Source of the DNA: Bacilli bacterium
Lineage (GTDB): Bacteria; Bacillota; Bacilli; Bacillales; Amphibacillaceae
DNA: 49,593 nucleotides
Assembly: GCA_012838505.1 (NCBI GenBank)
Contig: DUPD01000006.1
Span: 1-49,593 of the forward strand
Reading direction: 5' to 3'
Of this stretch, positions 37,766 to 46,734 are shown in pieces (position 1 is the stretch's first letter; every line of letters begins with the position of its first letter). The translations under genes were made by a program, and so were the position numbers. A model generated the notes under the pieces. That model ran no database searches. It saw only the letters and a list, made by a program, of their open reading frames with translations, and had not been told where the DNA came from.

Positions 37766-39412
37766 ATGAAAATAGTTATTATTGGATCTGTTGCAGCGGG
37801 AACGTCGGTGGCGGCAAAAGCTCGGAGAAATGATGAGCAGGCCGAAATCACAATCTATCATCGTGATTATGATATATCCTATTCAATTTGTGGTATTCCT
37901 TATTTTTTAGGTGGAGAGATTGACGATTTAGCAACGTTAACACCAAGAAATGCTGACTGGTTTAAAAAACGTTACAATGTCGATATTCATACGCGTCATG
38001 AAGTGACAGCAATTGATCCGAATGCAAAAACAGTTACGGTTAAAAATTTAACAACGCATGAAACGAAAGTGGATCACTATGACACGTTAGTCTTGGCAAC
38101 AGGTGCATCGCCAAAAGTACCTCAAATTGATGGTGTAGATCAGAGTCACGTATTTCCGGTTCGTAACATTCAAAGTGCAGCAGCTATCGATCAGTATATT
38201 ACGCTGAATAAATCTGAAAAGGCAACAATTATTGGTGCTGGTTTTATCGGATTGGAAATGGCAGAACAACTGACAGCGCGTGGTTTAGAAGTGACGTTAA
38301 TTGAGGGTGAAAATCAAGTGATGCCACACTTAGATCGCGATATGGCTTTTAGAATAGCAGAAGAACTGCAGAAAAATAAGCTGACGCTGTTACTCGGAGA
38401 GTCGGTCACACAGATTACTAAAAAAACAGTTACAACAAGTAGTGGCAATACGATTGATTCAGACCTCGTTATTTTAGCAACAGGTGTCAAACCAAATACA
38501 AAGCTAATAGAGGGTACGGCGATTGCGCGTGGTGAATCCGGTGCAATTAAGGTCAATCAACAGATGCAAACGAACTTACCTAATATTTATGCTGTTGGAG
38601 ATGTGGCGGAAAGTTTTTCAATGATTACAGAGAAGCCACTTTATCGTCCGTTAGGGTCAACAGCTAATAAAATGGGAAGAGTCGCAGGAGATGTTATGAC
38701 AGGTGGTCATTTAGAACACAGAGGAATACTAGGAACGGGTATTTTAAGGGTATTTGACTTAACAGTTGGTTATACGGGTTTAAGTGAAAAAGAGGCGCTG
38801 TCTGAAGGCTTTGATATTGAGGTCCTGCATAATATTAAGCCGTCAAGAGCGGATTATCTTGAGGGTGCAGAAATGGTCATTAAAGCAATTGCCGACAGAC
38901 GTACAAAACGCCTACTTGGAGTACAAATTGTTGGTGAAGATGGTGTTGATAAACGGATTGATGTTTTCGTCACGGCACTTTCGTTTAAAGCGAAAGTTGA
39001 TGATCTCTTCCATCTTGATTTAGCTTACGCACCACCGTTTAGCACGACAAAAGACCCGGTGATGTATACAGGAATGGCGCTCGAAAATGCGATTGAACTG
39101 AAGAATAAATTGATCACACCTGAAGAATTAGTGACTAGAATTTCGAATGGTGAGGAGCTCCAAATCATTGATACACGTGCAACGAAGCAGTATGAAGCGT
39201 CACGTGTTGATGGTGCGATCAATCTTCCGTTAGCTAAATTGCGTTCAGAAGCAAGTCAACTCAATCCTGCGCTAACAACAGTGACATACTGTAATAAAGG
39301 TGTGACTGGTAATGCAGCTCAAAACATTTTAATCAATCAAGGATTTAAAGATGTTTATAATTTATCTGGTGGTAATAAAAACTACCAAAGTTTTAAAAAC
39401 AGTCAAAACTAA
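37766..39412 (+). CDS. CoA-disulfide reductase/rhodanese fusion protein in the ars operon
   Basis: The 548-residue FAD protein has a single-cysteine active site of the CoA-disulfide reductase type (SICGIPYF, Cys42), an NAD(P) fold (IIGAGFIGLEMAEQL) and a dimerisation domain. A C-terminal rhodanese domain from about residue 455 carries active-site Cys509 in TYCNKGVTG. Such fusions (CDR-RHD) reduce CoA disulfides, persulfides or polysulfides. A role in thiol balance during arsenite stress is an inference from the operon: it follows acr3 by 63 nt. No arsenate reductase gene arsC lies in the operon. Confidence 0.9.
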   Translation: MKIVIIGSVAAGTSVAAKARRNDEQAEITIYHRDYDISYSICGIPYFLGGEIDDLATLTPRNADWFKKRYNVDIHTRHEVTAIDPNAKTVTVKNLTTHETKVDHYDTLVLATGASPKVPQIDGVDQSHVFPVRNIQSAAAIDQYITLNKSEKATIIGAGFIGLEMAEQLTARGLEVTLIEGENQVMPHLDRDMAFRIAEELQKNKLTLLLGESVTQITKKTVTTSSGNTIDSDLVILATGVKPNTKLIEGTAIARGESGAIKVNQQMQTNLPNIYAVGDVAESFSMITEKPLYRPLGSTANKMGRVAGDVMTGGHLEHRGILGTGILRVFDLTVGYTGLSEKEALSEGFDIEVLHNIKPSRADYLEGAEMVIKAIADRRTKRLLGVQIVGEDGVDKRIDVFVTALSFKAKVDDLFHLDLAYAPPFSTTKDPVMYTGMALENAIELKNKLITPEELVTRISNGEELQIIDTRATKQYEASRVDGAINLPLAKLRSEASQLNPALTTVTYCNKGVTGNAAQNILINQGFKDVYNLSGGNKNYQSFKNSQN

Positions 39413-39417
39413 AGCGA

Positions 39418-39456
39418 GAAACCTGAGTCTATTAAATAATAGGCTCAGGTTTTTTT
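39418..39456 (+). terminator. Terminator of the ars operon
   Basis: AACCTGAGTCTATT pairs with AATAGGCTCAGGTT (one G-U pair), followed by six T. Confidence 0.9.
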
Positions 39457-39476
39457 GGTTAGGAAGAAAATACAAC

Positions 39477-39505
39477 TTGAAAAGGAACGTTTGTTCGGTT
39501 AAAAT
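39477..39505 (+). promoter_or_regulatory. Promoter of uvrX-yolD with LexA (SOS) box
   Basis: TTGAAA (39477-39482) and TAAAAT (39500-39505) are spaced by 17 bp. Between them lies GAACGTTTGTTC (39485-39496), fitting the Bacillus LexA/DinR box CGAACN4GTTCG at 11 of 12 fixed positions when the flanking G on the right is counted. Confidence 0.85.
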
Positions 39506-39558
39506 GATAAACATAAGAGATGTTCTTTCAATGTGACTTCTGAGGGGTGAGCTAGCAG

Positions 39559-40788
39559 ATGGATCGAACGATCTTTTTAGTAGATATGCAATCTTTTTAT
39601 GCTTCTATAGAAAAAATTAACCAACCAAGTTTGCAAAATAAACCGGTTATCGTAGCAGGTGATCCTAAACAACGGAGTGGAATTGTGCTTGCTGCTTGTC
39701 CGATTGCAAAAAAATTTGGGGTTAAGACAGCTGAACCGCTCTGGCAAGCAAAAGCAAAATGTCCAGAACTTGAAGTTGTCCGGCCACAGATGGCGCTCTA
39801 CTTAAATATTTCCTATCAAATTACAAAAATTCTCGAACAATATTCAGATTTAGTTGAAGTTTATTCAGTTGATGAACAATTTATTGACGTGACATATACA
39901 CTCCATTTATTTGAGACGAAAGAGCAGCTGGCGAAGCAGATTCATGATGAAATCGTCGATTCAATCGGAGTCGAATCAAGGATTGGGATCGGTCCAAATA
40001 AAGTGTTAGCAAAGATGGCGTGTGACAATTTTGCCAAAAAAAATAAAACGGGAATTGCAGAATTAAATCCAGCTAATCTTGAAAAGCTACTTTGGCCACT
40101 TCCGATCGATGCGTTATTTGGTGTCGGTAGTCGGATGAAGGAACATCTGACAAATATGGGTTTACACACAATTGGGAATCTTGCTCAGCACCCAGTCAAG
40201 TGGTTGAGGAAACGCTGGGGGATTAACGGTGAAGTCCTTTGGCGACTCGCAAATGGTATCGATCAAAGTCCTGTTGTGCCACGAACTCATCAAACGCAAA
40301 AAGCAATTGGACACCATATGACATTACCACGAGATTATGATACGAGGGCTGAGATTTATGTGGTGATTAAAGAGTTGTCGGAAGAAGTCGCACGCCGGGT
40401 GCGAAAGCAAAATTATTTAGGTTTGACTGTTTCTATTCAAGTTCAGAGTAATAACTTTCAGGAAAGGCAAGGCTTTAATCGTCAACTCACTTTAACTGAT
40501 CCGACTCAATTGGGACGGGTGATCAATCGCGTAGCAAGGTGCTTGTTTGATCAATATTGGACCGGATATCCTGTTCGGGCATTAGGAATTGCTTTGTCGC
40601 AGCTGATGCCTAAAGCAGAAAGACAAATGTCATTATTTGATGATCCAACTGATGAAGAACAATTAGCGCGGATTATTGATCAAATCAAAGAGAAATATGG
40701 ATTGACAGCAATTATGAGTGCCTCTTCGTTATCAAAAGCAGGGCAAGCACGAGTCAGGGCGACAAAAATTGGCGGTCATAACCGTTAG
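39559..40788 (+). CDS. uvrX: Y-family DNA polymerase, UvrX/YqjW type
   Basis: The 409-residue enzyme copies damaged DNA. The metal-binding aspartates sit in FLVDMQSFYASIE near the N-terminus and YSVDEQFIDVT in the palm. The thumb and little-finger regions follow (LFGVGSRMKEHL; GQARVRATKIGGH at the end). It belongs to the UvrX/YqjW branch rather than DinB. The LexA box indicates SOS induction. A small YolD-like gene follows by 15 nt, as is usual for this branch. Confidence 0.94.
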   Translation: MDRTIFLVDMQSFYASIEKINQPSLQNKPVIVAGDPKQRSGIVLAACPIAKKFGVKTAEPLWQAKAKCPELEVVRPQMALYLNISYQITKILEQYSDLVEVYSVDEQFIDVTYTLHLFETKEQLAKQIHDEIVDSIGVESRIGIGPNKVLAKMACDNFAKKNKTGIAELNPANLEKLLWPLPIDALFGVGSRMKEHLTNMGLHTIGNLAQHPVKWLRKRWGINGEVLWRLANGIDQSPVVPRTHQTQKAIGHHMTLPRDYDTRAEIYVVIKELSEEVARRVRKQNYLGLTVSIQVQSNNFQERQGFNRQLTLTDPTQLGRVINRVARCLFDQYWTGYPVRALGIALSQLMPKAERQMSLFDDPTDEEQLARIIDQIKEKYGLTAIMSASSLSKAGQARVRATKIGGHNR

Positions 40789-40803
40789 AAGGAGTTATGT
40801 TAG

Positions 40804-41139
40804 ATGAAAAATAAGTTAACTGCAGGTTCAAATTTGTTATGGGAGTCAAGTCGAATGATGTTACCAGAGCATAAAGCATTATTACGAGAACACGAAGCAA
40901 GTCGAGACAAAAAACAACGCCCAAGCTATGATGAGCAATTTTTAACAGATCTAGTCTATCAAATTGAGACGGCTTTTATTGAGAATAGAATGATCAAATT
41001 AACATATTATGAAGATGAAGCGTATCATGAACGGACGGGGAAAATTATAGCTATTAATCGAGAAAGACAACAATTTCAGCTCTCAAGTAAAACAGAAACA
41101 GATCGATTTTCTCTGATTGATCTAATTTCAATTGAGTGA
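40804..41139 (+). CDS. YolD-like protein
   Basis: The 111-residue protein belongs to the YolD-like family, nearly always encoded next to a UvrX-type polymerase. It shows an N-terminal helix with MMLPEHKALLREH and a C-terminal small barrel with GKIIAINRERQQFQL. Its role is thought to be as a partner or control factor of the polymerase, but the mechanism is not known to me. It follows uvrX by 15 nt with AAGGAG upstream, and they share the SOS promoter. Confidence 0.9.
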   Translation: MKNKLTAGSNLLWESSRMMLPEHKALLREHEASRDKKQRPSYDEQFLTDLVYQIETAFIENRMIKLTYYEDEAYHERTGKIIAINRERQQFQLSSKTETDRFSLIDLISIE

Positions 41140-41214
41140 CAATACGCGTACTTATGTTTAGAAACCAGTGAAAAGTGGTAGATTAAATTAACAGTATGAA
41201 TAAGAGGTGAGAAA

Positions 41215-41829
41215 ATGAAGCAGTATAAATTTGCTATACTAATAACTACTTTTACATTGATTTTAATTGGTCTGCTTCTGCTTTCTTATCAATCACCTGC
41301 GCAAGAAAATGATCAAACGATCACACAAAATCAGGGATATCGTTCGGTCCAAAGTATGGAAAAGTCTGTCGTAATGAAAGAAGATACGGTACAATTAGAC
41401 CAAGCAATAAAGCAACAAGAACTGACGGAAGATGTTATGCTTGATAAACTGGAAGCATTTATTAATATTTTTCTTCAAGATATTGATCTAGAATATAAGG
41501 TAAGGGGGATCTCAACTAAAGCAGAGTTAATCGAGCAGTCGACCGAGATTGTTTCGCAAGAGGCACTTCAACCGTATGTTGATTTTTATTTTGAAGAAGT
41601 TGATAATGGACTGTATGTCGTTCCAACAGAATTACCACCATGGTTTGTTCCAGGGAATCCATATGAAGTGACACAACTAGACAATGGTAATGTTGTCATT
41701 GAGCAAGAAAATGAGATTGAATTATATGGTCGATACCGGGTTCGGATTGAGTTTTCTGCACAGGAAAATTGGCGGATTGTTAAGATTGAGCACCCGCCCG
41801 CAAACGGAGAGCGATTAGACCTTATTTGA
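41215..41829 (+). CDS. Membrane-anchored protein of unknown function
   Basis: The 204-residue protein has a single N-terminal membrane segment (residues 7-25, then a polar outer part). The outer domain includes a Gln-rich region, a stretch of acidic helices and a C-terminal beta part (IELYGRYRVRIEFSAQENWRIVKIEHPP). No family is recognised. AGAGGTG precedes the start. Its stop overlaps a TTG of the ytkD frame by 2-3 nt, so it is likely co-transcribed with ytkD. Confidence 0.8.
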   Translation: MKQYKFAILITTFTLILIGLLLLSYQSPAQENDQTITQNQGYRSVQSMEKSVVMKEDTVQLDQAIKQQELTEDVMLDKLEAFINIFLQDIDLEYKVRGISTKAELIEQSTEIVSQEALQPYVDFYFEEVDNGLYVVPTELPPWFVPGNPYEVTQLDNGNVVIEQENEIELYGRYRVRIEFSAQENWRIVKIEHPPANGERLDLI

Positions 41830-41837
41830 AAGTAGCG

Positions 41838-42317
41838 ATGAAGATGCACGTTTTTCGAGATTATTATAATAATGAGGTAAAATTGTCATTTGAAAAAGAC
41901 CCTTTTTCAAATATGCCAATGCATGTACTTGTTATTTGTAAGTATCAGGATAAATGGTTGTTAACAAACCATAAAACACGAGGATTAGAATTTCCTGGTG
42001 GGAAAGTAGAACGAAATGAAACAGCGAAGCAAGCGGCTATTCGTGAAGTAAAAGAAGAAACAGGTGCAGAAGTGGCTGATATATATTACGTTGGGCAGTA
42101 TCATGTCGAGGGCAAGGGTGATCAAGTCGATAAAAATATTTATTATGCCGAGATCAGTGAATTGATTGAACAGCCGACTTATTATGAAACGGATGGACCT
42201 GTCTTACTTGAGCAACTACCTAAAAATATCAAACAGAAGCGAAATTTTAGCTTTATTATGAAAGATGATATTGTCAAGCGTAGTATCGAACGGATTAGCA
42301 AACAATTTAACAACTAA
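41838..42317 (+). CDS. ytkD: Nudix hydrolase YtkD (8-oxo-nucleotide triphosphatase)
   Basis: The 159-residue Nudix protein carries the box GGKVERNETAKQAAIREVKEE, with the consensus GX5EX7REUXEEXG. YtkD in B. subtilis removes oxidised or canonical nucleoside triphosphates and helps protect spores and stationary cells. Start choice is uncertain: TTG 41826 overlaps the upstream stop, ATG 41838 and ATG 41844 are alternatives. MKMHVFRDYYNN fits relatives best. It lies downstream of an uncharacterised membrane protein. Confidence 0.85.
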   Translation: MKMHVFRDYYNNEVKLSFEKDPFSNMPMHVLVICKYQDKWLLTNHKTRGLEFPGGKVERNETAKQAAIREVKEETGAEVADIYYVGQYHVEGKGDQVDKNIYYAEISELIEQPTYYETDGPVLLEQLPKNIKQKRNFSFIMKDDIVKRSIERISKQFNN

Positions 42318-42356
42318 GCGCCAGCCTGATTAAGGCCGGACGCTTAGTTTTTTAAT
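42313..42356. terminator. Terminator between ytkD and ytlD
   Basis: ACTAAGCG pairs with CGCTTAGT and the inner part GCC/GGC extends the stem. A T run follows on the plus strand. It overlaps the end of convergent ytlD. Confidence 0.82.
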
Positions 42357-43107
42357 GGACTTTTTTAAGAAGCCATTTCTCAAAATAGGCAACACCTTGG
42401 TACATTAATGCGGCTAATAGTGCGATTAAAACGAGACTATAAAGAACTAAGGTGAAGTTAAAGACTTGAAAGCCATAGACGATTAAATAGCCTAAACCTT
42501 TTGATGCGACCAAAAATTCACCGACGATGACACCGACCCAAGACAAGCCAACATTGACTTTAAATGTTGAAATAATTGCGGGTAGTGTAGCTGGAAAAAC
42601 GGCTTGGGTGAAGTTTTGCCATTTTGTTGAGCCGAAGCTACTTAATACTTTCAAGTAGTTCTGATCAACAGAAGAAAAGCCATTAAAGATCACAAGTGCT
42701 GTCACGATTACACAGATAATTGCGCCTAAAGTAATAATTGAAATGTATCCAGGACCTAATGTGACAATAATAATTGGTCCTAATGCGACTTTTGGTAGTG
42801 CGTTGAAGACAACAAGATACGGGTCGATAATTTTCGAAAAACGTTCTGAATACCAGAGTAAAAAAGCAAGGATCACACCAATGAATGTACCGATCAGAAA
42901 GCCAGCCAATGTTTCGAAAATTGTAATTCGCATATGGAACCAGAGTGAGCCATTGATCAAGTTATCAGCTAAAAGCTTGCTAATTCGAGATGGTGAGCTA
43001 AAAATAAGTGGATCGATCCAATTGATTCGGCTACATACTTCCCAAACTAGGAAAAAACCAATAAAAATCAGTAGTTGAGCAGATTTAATGATTCGTTTTT
43101 CTTTCAC
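42352..43107 (-). CDS. ytlD: ABC transporter permease, SsuC/TauC family (YtlD)
   Basis: The 251-residue permease has about six helices and the coupling loop around [23 protein letters not shown]. It belongs to the nitrate/sulfonate/taurine family. In B. subtilis the set is ytlA (binding protein), ytlC (ATPase) and ytlD. Here the ATPase gene is missing and the binding-protein gene is cut short just upstream, so this permease cannot work with local partners. The start is GTG 43107 and its first codons overlap the ytlA remnant. Confidence 0.85.
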   Translation of the reverse strand: MKEKRIIKSAQLLIFIGFFLVWEVCSRINWIDPLIFSSPSRISKLLADNLINGSLWFHMRITIFETLAGFLIGTFIGVILAFLLWYSERFSKIIDPYLVVFNALPKVALGPIIIVTLGPGYISIITLGAIICVIVTALVIFNGFSSVDQNYLKVLSSFGSTKWQNFTQAVFPATLPAIISTFKVNVGLSWVGVIVGEFLVASKGLGYLIVYGFQVFNFTLVLYSLVLIALLAALMYQGVAYFEKWLLKKVH

Positions 43108-43456
43108 CTGACGTTGTAGAAAGTGCTAATAGAGCGGTTAGTTGAGCGAAATTAATAATCGGATCGTCTGAGCCTTGGCTGGCAACATAGATCGATGTTT
43201 CAGCACCAACTAAACCAATATCAGAGTGGTCGGAGAGCAATGAAATCATCACTTTGTCACCGCCCGCAATCAGTTGTAAATGAACATCTAGTCCTTCTTC
43301 TTCAAAGTAGCCAAGTTCGAGTGCGACGTATTGGGGGGCGTAAAAAATACTCCGGGTCACTTCGGCAAGGTTGATTTCTGTTAAATCGTTTGAGCGGGAA
43401 CAACCAAATAAGAGTAATAAAGGAACTATACTGATTAAACAGTAGCGTTTGATCAT
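43085..43456 (-). pseudogene. ytlA: Truncated substrate-binding lipoprotein (YtlA-like)
   Basis: The 123-residue product has a lipoprotein signal (lipobox FGC, Cys19) and the first third of an SsuA/NMT1-type binding protein: SIFYAPQYVALELGYFEEEGL and GLVGAETSIYV. Homology stops after INFAQLT, and an unrelated tail of about 16 residues follows up to the stop. Full-length relatives have about 330 residues. The break is followed within about 40 nt by the ytlD start, so most of ytlA and all of ytlC appear deleted. Confidence 0.85.
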
Positions 43457-43628
43457 ATTAATCCATCCTTTTTAAGGTGCTTTTTCTTTAGATTATGCAG
43501 AATTACCTAGGTGTGTGTCGGAAGACGTTAACGTAGTGATTTTTTGTGAGTGATATAGTAGTGGTGAATTGTTCGTCTAAACTTCTGATTTTTTTGTAAT
43601 CTGTAAGAATTTTTGTTTGATTTTGTGT

Positions 43629-43634
43629 TATGAT
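43629..43634 (+). promoter_or_regulatory. Extended -10 promoter of metK
   Basis: TGTTATGAT (43626-43634) is an extended -10 element. No good -35 is seen at the usual distance. The leader of about 70 nt to metK contains no S-box or T-box sequence. Confidence 0.5.
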
Positions 43635-43707
43635 AGAGAGTAACCAAAAGGAATTTGGAAATAAAATCGAGAATTTTGAGGAAGAATGAGAAGGGAGATT
43701 TGACAGA

Positions 43708-44910
43708 ATGACTGCAAATCGTCGATTATTTACGTCAGAATCGGTAACTGAAGGTCATCCAGATAAGATCTGTGACCAAATATCAGATGCCGTCCTAGAT
43801 GCAATCTTAAAGGAAGATCCATTAGCTCGTGTCGCTTGTGAGACAACAATAACAACAGGCCTTGTCCTTGTCTCAGGTGAGATCACGACATCAACATATG
43901 TTGATATACCAAAAATTGTTAGACAAACGATTAAAGAGATTGGCTATGTTGATTCAGCATTTGGTTTCGATTATGAAACGTGTGCTGTACTAACTGCAAT
44001 TGATGAACAATCTCGTGATATTGCTGAAAGTGTAGACCGCTCGTTGGAAGCTCGTCAAGGCTTGATGAGTGAGGAAGAAATTGAAGCAATTGGTGCTGGA
44101 GACCAAGGTCTTATGTTTGGCTATGCTACAAATGAGACGGCTGAATACATGCCATTACCGATTTCATTAGCCCATCAACTTGCTAAACGACTAACTGACG
44201 TGCGTAAAAATGAGTCGTTACCTTATCTGCGTCCAGATGGTAAAACGCAGGTAACGATTGAATATGATCAAAATAATCAACCTGTTCGGATTGATACGAT
44301 TGTTATTTCAACTCAACATGATGCTGAAGTAACTTTAGAGCAGATCCAAGCAGATATGAGAGAGTATGTCATTAAAGCTGTTGTTCCAACTGAGCTTTTA
44401 GACGATGATACAAAATATATTATTAACCCGTCAGGTCGCTTTGTCATCGGTGGACCACAAGGTGACGTCGGCTTAACAGGGCGCAAAATTATCGTCGATA
44501 CGTATGGTGGCTATGCCCGTCATGGTGGCGGTGCTTTTAGTGGGAAAGATGCAACCAAAGTCGATCGCTCAGCTTCATATGCTGCACGTTATGTTGCTAA
44601 AAATATTGTCGCAGCAGGGCTTGCGGATAGCTGTGAAGTTCAATTAGCTTATGCGATTGGCGTGGCAGATCCCGTTTCGATTTCAATTGATACATTTGGA
44701 ACAGGTAAGGTAAATGAAGCAACCCTCGTTAAAGCGGTTCGAGCCTTATTTGATTTACGTCCGGCGGGCATTATTAACATGTTAGAATTGCGTCAACCTA
44801 TTTTCAAACGAACAGCAGCATATGGTCATTTTGGCCGAACAGATTATCAATTCCCGTGGGAACGATTAGATAAAGTCGAAGCAATTAAAAACTTTATTGC
44901 TGAAAAATAA
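43708..44910 (+). CDS. metK: S-adenosylmethionine synthetase
   Basis: The 400-residue enzyme makes SAM from methionine and ATP. Signatures are [21 protein letters not shown] at the N-terminus, [12 protein letters not shown] (the ATP-binding hexapeptide region) and [17 protein letters not shown]. Length is normal. GAAGGGAG precedes the start. In B. subtilis metK has an S-box, but none is seen here. ytpB follows after 34 nt. Confidence 0.97.
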   Translation: MTANRRLFTSESVTEGHPDKICDQISDAVLDAILKEDPLARVACETTITTGLVLVSGEITTSTYVDIPKIVRQTIKEIGYVDSAFGFDYETCAVLTAIDEQSRDIAESVDRSLEARQGLMSEEEIEAIGAGDQGLMFGYATNETAEYMPLPISLAHQLAKRLTDVRKNESLPYLRPDGKTQVTIEYDQNNQPVRIDTIVISTQHDAEVTLEQIQADMREYVIKAVVPTELLDDDTKYIINPSGRFVIGGPQGDVGLTGRKIIVDTYGGYARHGGGAFSGKDATKVDRSASYAARYVAKNIVAAGLADSCEVQLAYAIGVADPVSISIDTFGTGKVNEATLVKAVRALFDLRPAGIINMLELRQPIFKRTAAYGHFGRTDYQFPWERLDKVEAIKNFIAEK

Positions 44911-44944
44911 TCGGACGAATTAGATAATAAATGGAGTGAAAAAG

Positions 44945-46030
44945 ATGAATGAACAGGACTATCGATCGGCACTTCGCTTAGCTAAAACAGGGATCAAAAG
45001 AACGATTCCGGCTGCTAATCAAGAACTGTCATATTGGTTAAGTCGAGCAAAGCAAATTCCAAACCCCCACCTTCGTAAGCAGGCAGTGGAGAGTATTGAA
45101 TCAAAAGCTTTTCACGCACAAGGTGGTGGCATTTATGCGATGTTAGCTGGCGACAAATGGCGTGAGGCAATGACGTTTATTGTTGCTTACCAAACGATCA
45201 GTGATTATTTAGACAACCTCTGTGATCGAAGTGATTCATTAGATCCGATCGATTTTCGTTCATTGCATCAATCGATGTTAGTGATTTTTAACCTTTCTAC
45301 TGAAAAAGAGAATTACTACCAGTATCGTGGTGATCAAGATGATGGAGGTTATTTAGCAGAGCTTGTCGAGGTTTGCCAAAAGCAATTGCGACAGCTAACA
45401 AACTACACTGCAATTAAAGAGGATTTAATTAAGCTCGCATCAAAATATATTGATTTACAAGTTGATAAACACGTCGTTCCAGACGAACGTGTCGAACGCT
45501 TAATTAAACAGTTTGAAAAAAGTGAACTGACTGACTCATCAATTACTTGGTATGAATATGCCGCAGCAACAGGTTCAACGTTAGCGATTTTTTGCTTAGT
45601 AAGCTATGCTCATCGACAAGTGGGATTAACTCAAGCTGAAAGTCATCAAATTTATCAAAGTTATTTTCCGTACGTTCAAGGTTTACATATTTTGTTGGAC
45701 TATTTAATTGATCAAGTAGAGGACAAAAGAGAAGGTGATCTAAATTTTTGTTCCTACTATCCAAATGATGAAAAAATGACCGAACGACTCATTTATTTTA
45801 TCAACCAAAGTGAACAAGCGATTCGGGGTTTACCAGATCAACATTTCCATCATTATATTTATCAAGGCTTGCTTGCTCTCTACTTAAAAGATCCAAAAGT
45901 GAACCAAATAAAAAATAGTAAGCAAATTAAAAGAGCATTGTTAAAAGCAGGTGGTGCTCGGACACGATTTTTCCATTTTGGGCTTCACTTAATTGATTTA
46001 GATCTAAAAAAGACAGATCAAGTTTTCTAA
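44945..46030 (+). CDS. ytpB: Tetraprenyl-beta-curcumene synthase family protein (YtpB, DUF2600)
   Basis: The 361-residue protein belongs to the YtpB/DUF2600 family. In B. subtilis YtpB turns heptaprenyl diphosphate into tetraprenyl-beta-curcumene, a precursor of C35 terpenes (sesquarterpenes) found in spore formers. Aspartate-rich helical blocks YQTISDYLDNLCDRSDSLD and LLDYLIDQVEDKREGDLNF fit a class I terpene synthase fold. ATG 44945 lies 8 nt after GGAG; the upstream GTG at 44936 is less likely. It is encoded between metK and convergent mnmM, as in B. subtilis. Confidence 0.9.
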   Translation: MNEQDYRSALRLAKTGIKRTIPAANQELSYWLSRAKQIPNPHLRKQAVESIESKAFHAQGGGIYAMLAGDKWREAMTFIVAYQTISDYLDNLCDRSDSLDPIDFRSLHQSMLVIFNLSTEKENYYQYRGDQDDGGYLAELVEVCQKQLRQLTNYTAIKEDLIKLASKYIDLQVDKHVVPDERVERLIKQFEKSELTDSSITWYEYAAATGSTLAIFCLVSYAHRQVGLTQAESHQIYQSYFPYVQGLHILLDYLIDQVEDKREGDLNFCSYYPNDEKMTERLIYFINQSEQAIRGLPDQHFHHYIYQGLLALYLKDPKVNQIKNSKQIKRALLKAGGARTRFFHFGLHLIDLDLKKTDQVF

Positions 46031-46046
46031 CTCAATCTGTCTTTTT
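46006..46046. terminator. Bidirectional terminator between ytpB and mnmM
   Basis: AAAAAGACAGAT pairs with ATCTGTCTTTTT over a short loop that includes the ytpB stop codon. A and T runs flank it on both strands. Confidence 0.88.
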
Positions 46047-46595
46047 CTTTTCAACCGCTAAAACAAATGGTGGATTGTTTTTTTGATTAATGAATCCATA
46101 ACGAAGAACATTAAAGTACTGTTGATCAAATTCAGTGAAATAATCTAACAGAGCATTTTTTTCTTCTTCACCACCGGGATGACCGTGATAAACGACACAA
46201 ACAAGAATCCCACCTTGCTTTAACCGAGCGATAATTTGTTGAATCGCTCCAATTGTATGCCCAGGCTTAGTAATGACTGTTTTATCGCTTCCGGGTAAAT
46301 AGCCAAGATTAAAAATCGCTGCTGTAATTTGTTGGTCAACGTATTGGCTAATTTGGTCATGGCTATCATGAATTAATTCAACATTTGATACCGATTCTGT
46401 GACTAACCGGTTTTTAGTGTTCGCGATTGCTTCAGCCTGAATATCGAATGCATAGACTTTACCTGCTTCACCTACTGCTCGACTGAGCATGATGGTATCG
46501 TGGCCATTACCACACGTAGCATCAATCACATGATCGCCAGGTTTAACAACTTGTTCAATTAAGTGATGGGCAAATGGAATTACGCGTTTTAACAT
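46032..46595 (-). CDS. mnmM: tRNA mnm5 methyltransferase MnmM (YtqB)
   Basis: The 187-residue SAM-dependent methyltransferase (Rossmann type, rRNA_methylase family) shows SAM motif I DATCGNGHDT, FDIQAEAI and IFNLGYLPGSDK. B. subtilis YtqB has been identified as MnmM, which adds the methyl group to 5-aminomethyluridine at the wobble base of some tRNAs. It is convergent with ytpB and upstream of leuS. Confidence 0.9.
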   Translation of the reverse strand: MLKRVIPFAHHLIEQVVKPGDHVIDATCGNGHDTIMLSRAVGEAGKVYAFDIQAEAIANTKNRLVTESVSNVELIHDSHDQISQYVDQQITAAIFNLGYLPGSDKTVITKPGHTIGAIQQIIARLKQGGILVCVVYHGHPGGEEEKNALLDYFTEFDQQYFNVLRYGFINQKNNPPFVLAVEKKKTD

Positions 46596-46690
46596 GATCG
46601 AACTCCTTCACAAAATAAATTCTTCACGCTATTTTATCATAAGAAAATCGAATCCGCACGAGTCAGTTTTAACGATTGGACTTAGATTGC

Positions 46691-46719
46691 TTGACAAATA
46701 GGAGCTATTTCACTAAAAT
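46691..46719 (+). promoter_or_regulatory. Promoter of the leuS T-box unit
   Basis: TTGACA (46691-46696) and TAAAAT (46714-46719) are spaced by 17 bp; transcription should start near 46727. Confidence 0.75.
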
Positions 46720-46734
46720 ACTGTTAAAATATGA

